A stretch of 11,083 bases of DNA from Thermomucor indicae-seudaticae (Eukaryota; Mucoromycota; Mucoromycetes; Mucorales; Lichtheimiaceae). A model generated the notes under the pieces. That model had not been told where the DNA came from. It saw only the letters and a list, made by a program, of their open reading frames with translations, and ran no database searches. Below, in pieces: positions 8,397-11,083 of the stretch. The stretch is from assembly GCA_000787465.1 (NCBI GenBank), contig JSYX01000849.1:1-11083 (forward strand), in the 5' to 3' direction. How positions within the stretch are numbered: position 1 is the first letter of the stretch; each line of letters starts with the position of its first letter. The position numbers were made by a program, and so were the translations under genes.

Positions 8397-8901
8397 AGAA
8401 GACAAGGTGCGCTGTTACTAATATTTTGCACGTAATGGCCGTGATGATAACGAAGCAAATGGATTAAATTGGTCGACAATGATTTCTGACTATATGAGTG
8501 GTCCATGATAACCAACATGAACGACCAATGAAGCAAGATATGCTTTCTAATGACTGTTTCGGAGCATGACGCGGCTGCGCTTTCGCTGATTCAGTTATAG
8601 GCTCTTAGGTTATCGGGTCAGGGTTCTTAGCGTTGGGAAGCCGCCCACAGGGAAGCACATGGACTGTGGAGAGCCCGCAATCCATGTGCGCTACTCTATC
8701 ATTTCTTAATATATAGACTTTGTTTTGCTGTATGTCTTTCGTGGATGCACAATATGCGCTCCCCAAGGGTTCCTATGGTACTCGACGCTCATATTTCCGT
8801 GCTTTATTCCTACCGACCGCTCTAGGGTCCCCAGAGCGAAGCGTATGGGCCAACCGTCAGGCCCCGCATGAAGCATACAGCGGGATAAGAGGGGGATCAA
8901 A
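8397..8901. other. Stretch without a recognised gene
   Basis: No conserved coding sequence. It contains a perfect 9-bp inverted repeat (8655-8689) and a TATATAG string at 8710-8716. Open frames on both strands over about 8706-8936 have no recognisable family and overlap each other. Confidence 0.45.
8655..8689. repeat. Perfect 9-bp inverted repeat, 17-nt spacer
   Basis: GCACATGGA at 8655-8663 is matched by its exact reverse complement at 8681-8689, with a GC-rich 17-nt spacer. It could fold as a hairpin in either strand's RNA or be a protein-binding dyad. It does not match a tRNA, 5S or spliceosomal RNA that I recognise. Confidence 0.7.
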
Positions 8902-9451
8902 ATGCGCGCTCTGGGCTTTGACCTGATCTGTGCCAACAGTTTCGCCCACCTAGCGCTGCCCTCTACATTTCCCCCAACTGTCGTCCAACATCATCCACCG
9001 CAGCCGACCAAGACGTACATGATAGACATTCCAGTCCCTGATACAATCACGTGGTTTATCCAAACTTTGTTTCAATAGCCAAACGATACAGGTCTCTGTG
9101 CTGCAAGACTCTCTCCAACGATAACATGCCAGTAGAGACAGGAAGGTTTTATTGCCTGGATGGTTGCCGAGAGCGGCAACGCCAAGTTGTTAGTTGCCGT
9201 TATACCAGGGAAAACATGTCAAAATCCACAAGGAAGGAATCCGTTGCTCGCAGCGACATGAGCGTGCGTGGACATTGTCCAAGGAAGGGATCGGTCAGAT
9301 CAATCCGAATTCCAAAGATCGGGACATGACACTGAGCGCTGTGATCAAGCGACCGCTTGGCGTTTGTCCTCCTTATTGTGCCTTGCAATGTGCGCCAAAC
9401 GTACGTAACGAGTACACGCAACAGTTGCGTGCACATACTGACTTTAACTAA
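8902..9451 (+). other. Coding-looking but frame-broken stretch, possible gene relic
   Basis: Plus strand. An ATG at 8902 (AAA before it) opens 58 codons through a pyrimidine-rich section to TAG 9076-9078, including 'TYMIDIPVPDTITWFIQ'. The same frame resumes past a second TAG (9133-9135) with 'EGFIAWMVAESGNAKLLV' to TGA 9259-9261. An overlapping frame (9194-9451) then reads 'GKHVKIHKEGIRCSQRHERA' and 'LSKEGIGQINPNSKDRDM' to a TAA. A shift in the AAAA at about 9211-9214 would join the last two pieces. One splice reading (GTTTAT to ATACAG, 43 nt) links 'TITW' to a third frame instead. I recognise no family. It may be a decayed gene, a gene with unresolved introns, or chance. Confidence 0.2.
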
Positions 9452-9485
9452 TCGATATTCTTTATTACAATGCTTTATCATTTTC

Positions 9486-9504
9486 TTTTTTTTTTTTTTT
9501 TTTT
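9486..9504. repeat. 19-nt poly-T run (poly-A on the minus strand)
   Basis: An uninterrupted T19, preceded by TTTTC, lies at the left edge of a stretch that looks rather GC-rich (about 9550-9690). Read on the minus strand it is a poly(A) tract following that stretch, as a retroposed transcript or short retroelement would leave. No A-box/B-box promoter, element family or target duplication could be confirmed. Confidence 0.85.
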
Positions 9505-10844
9505 AAATTGGTGTTCCTTTGTCTCTCGGTCAACTTGCATGGTTTACGGCAGTTTCCCTGACGAACTTGGAGCAAAGTGGCTGGACACGGGGGTGCGCAG
9601 TCGGTTCCTAGACAGCGGGGGCCAGGCCACCCAGGTTCCGATAGCGCCGTGGACAAGAGACTTGCTTGCATTCCCTGTGAGAGCGGAAAGAATGAATTGA
9701 AAACAAAACCAGCCGACCAAGCTCGTCTTTTATAGCTTTTGGTGCCGGGATTTGAATTTCAAGCATTGCATAATGAAGGATGGATATCGATAACGAACTT
9801 TGACAAAGAAGGGAAGTCACGTCATAACGCTCTTTGATTGAGCGCGTCATTAAGCAACGACAATGCAAATTACCGTGGGGAAGTCAAAGATTCACGTGGT
9901 CTTTTTTTTTTGTTTATTGCGGTGCAGACGCCAGTCAAATGACAGGGTTCCATGTAAACGAGGAGAGATGGTCGTCTGCTACAGAGCATAGTGATGGACA
10001 GCTTTCTACATGTTAAAAGGTCCCGAACAGACTGTAAAAGGGGAGCCTGGAACCTTTAGTTGGCTGTTTCGTGAGAAATGCAGCGTGCGATGAGAAAAGG
10101 AAAAGTAGAAGGTCCTAGAGTGGATGTCACATACGAACATGACGGCCTCGCCTATCCCATTATTCATTGTTCAATTATAAAGACAAAGAAGGCTTTGTAA
10201 TCGAAGGTCTAAAATATTGCATACTAGGAATGAGACATACGGCTAGTTGCATTGAATAAAACAAGCGTACAAACTTGCTAGAATGCCTGAAAAGGTTTGC
10301 TTCTTCATAAATCGCGATACAGACAGACACAAGGACCTTCTCACCAGGCAGTTAATTAATAAGCTGGGCGGTTTATTATAACAACAACCGTATATGCTAG
10401 CTATGTACTGTCTCCAGTTAGCGTACTTACATGTATATGCGACCCCATGAAAAAGGTTGAGAGTTTCCAGAAAACATCGAGGAAGCATTTTATCTGAATA
10501 ACTGCTTAAAAATCGCACAAAAGTGACAAGCATGCTGCCTGTGCAAGAAGACGGAAGACAGGCCCAGTTGTTGCGCATGCGTTCTTGTCGCTAGTCGGAA
10601 TCGCTAAAGGACGTGAGTGCCACAGGCTTGGCTTCTATTCTCTCCTTTCCACCATCTGTTTATCGGCCATAATGTAGCCGTATAAGCTACATTGTGTGCG
10701 ACAATGACTGTCGGCACACCCGCACTGTGATTTCTCTGCGTGATAGTCCGAAGGACCAAATCTCTGTGAGAAATACTGGTCTCTGAGTGTTAAAAATGTG
10801 CATGACACAGTCCACGAAGTCCAAAAGCCGGAAAGCAGTTACCC
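9505..10844. other. Long stretch without a recognised gene
   Basis: About 1.3 kb. The longest frame (10243-10578, minus, 111 codons) is cysteine- and serine-rich, has no recognisable domain and contains a GTAAGT that would make a good donor in its middle. Frames over 9536-9700 (+) and 9608-9868 (-) oppose each other and match nothing I know. A T10 run at 9902-9911 is preceded on the minus strand by AATAAAC, again like a small poly(A) end. Confidence 0.45.
9902..9911. repeat. 10-nt poly-T run next to an AATAAA on the minus strand
   Basis: On the minus strand the order is AATAAA, one C, then ten A. This order resembles the 3' end of a polyadenylated transcript copied back into DNA. Upstream minus-strand sequence (about 9920-10020) has no recognisable gene, so the parent transcript is unknown. 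Confidence 0.6.
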
Positions 10845-11081
10845 CTATGATGATTTTCGTGGGTGCATCTTCCCCTCTTCAGCTGCTTTCTCCTTCTCCG
10901 CTTTATGCGTGTCGCGCTATTCCCTGTGGTGTTTGCTGCCGAGGACCACCTTCTGCTCGTCGCTGTGAATTGTGACAGCGGCAAACTGGCCCCTTTTCGG
11001 CGTAATGATTCGCCGCAGTTCATGCATCGCTAGCAGAAGCACAAACCATGTCAATCGGAGTACGCTCGGTGTTTTCGTTGC
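10845..11081 (-). CDS. Partial coding-looking frame running off the right edge, unknown function
   Basis: Minus strand, open from the window edge. It reads through a hydrophobic part ('LRLTWFVLLLAM') into 'HELRRIITPKRGQFAAVTI' and 'HSDEQKVVLGSKHHRE', then meets TAG at 10917-10919. The same frame continues with lysine- and glutamate-rich sequence ('RDTHKAEKEKAAEEGKMH') to a second TAG at 10845-10847. It could be the end of a gene with one nonsense change, an exon plus downstream sequence, or chance. An overlapping minus frame (11023-10790) is also open and very basic. I recognise no family in either. Confidence 0.25.
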
Positions 11082-11083
11082 TC

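Noticed and set aside
9571..9613. A-box-like 'GAGCAAAGTGG' followed by a weak B-box-like string, possible SINE promoter
   Set aside because: The B-box match is poor and the orientation disagrees with the poly-A tract, which lies on the other strand.
10243..10578. 111-codon minus-strand frame
   Set aside because: No recognisable domain and an internal strong splice donor. A frame of this length is not unlikely by chance in this much AT-leaning DNA.
1..11083. CRISPR arrays, bacterial operons, rRNA genes
   Set aside because: No regularly spaced repeats, no bacterial gene layout and no rRNA segments were seen. The spliced genes show a eukaryotic nuclear locus.

Overview
This is a nuclear segment from a eukaryote, most likely a fungus and probably an early-diverging lineage of the Mucoromycota type. 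Three genes are interrupted by short GT-AG introns (59-90 nt). A non-LTR retrotransposon relic ends in the 'RSRRIRWRLGWLPGGK' plus zinc-knuckle arrangement I associate with LINEs of Mucoromycota. The tyrosine aminotransferase is of the animal type, which Dikarya generally replace with Aro8/Aro9 enzymes. The phylum is an inference and no species is named.

Layout. 231-1541 (-) is a dead, 5'-truncated LINE with an A-rich tail. 1984-2889 (+) is a five-exon heterochromatin protein 1 (HP1/Swi6-type) gene with chromodomain and chromoshadow domain. 3343-3496 (-) is a coding-looking terminal exon with no recognised family. 3906-4897 (+) is a four-exon ribose-5-phosphate isomerase gene. 5006-6649 (-) is a seven-exon tyrosine aminotransferase gene, convergent with the isomerase (108 nt between stop codons) and preceded by a TATA box at 6694-6701. 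I rebuilt the exon structures by hand: phases agree at every junction, and the joined proteins follow their families from end to end.

From about 6702 to the right edge (4.4 kb) I recognise no conserved gene. It holds a candidate two-exon reading frame on the minus strand (8396-7879) with an in-frame TAG, a frame-broken coding-looking stretch on the plus strand (8902-9451), a perfect 9-bp inverted repeat (8655-8689), two poly-T runs (19 and 10 T) and a coding-looking minus frame running off the right edge. These are weak calls: at least one equally protein-like frame in the window (6664-6846) overlaps a promoter and is probably chance.

The genes do not form a pathway. HP1 acts on chromatin, the isomerase in the pentose phosphate pathway and the aminotransferase in tyrosine catabolism. 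I found no convincing new multi-gene system. The points most worth checking are a basic, presequence-like N-terminus on the isomerase, the animal-type tyrosine aminotransferase, and the unassigned frames.
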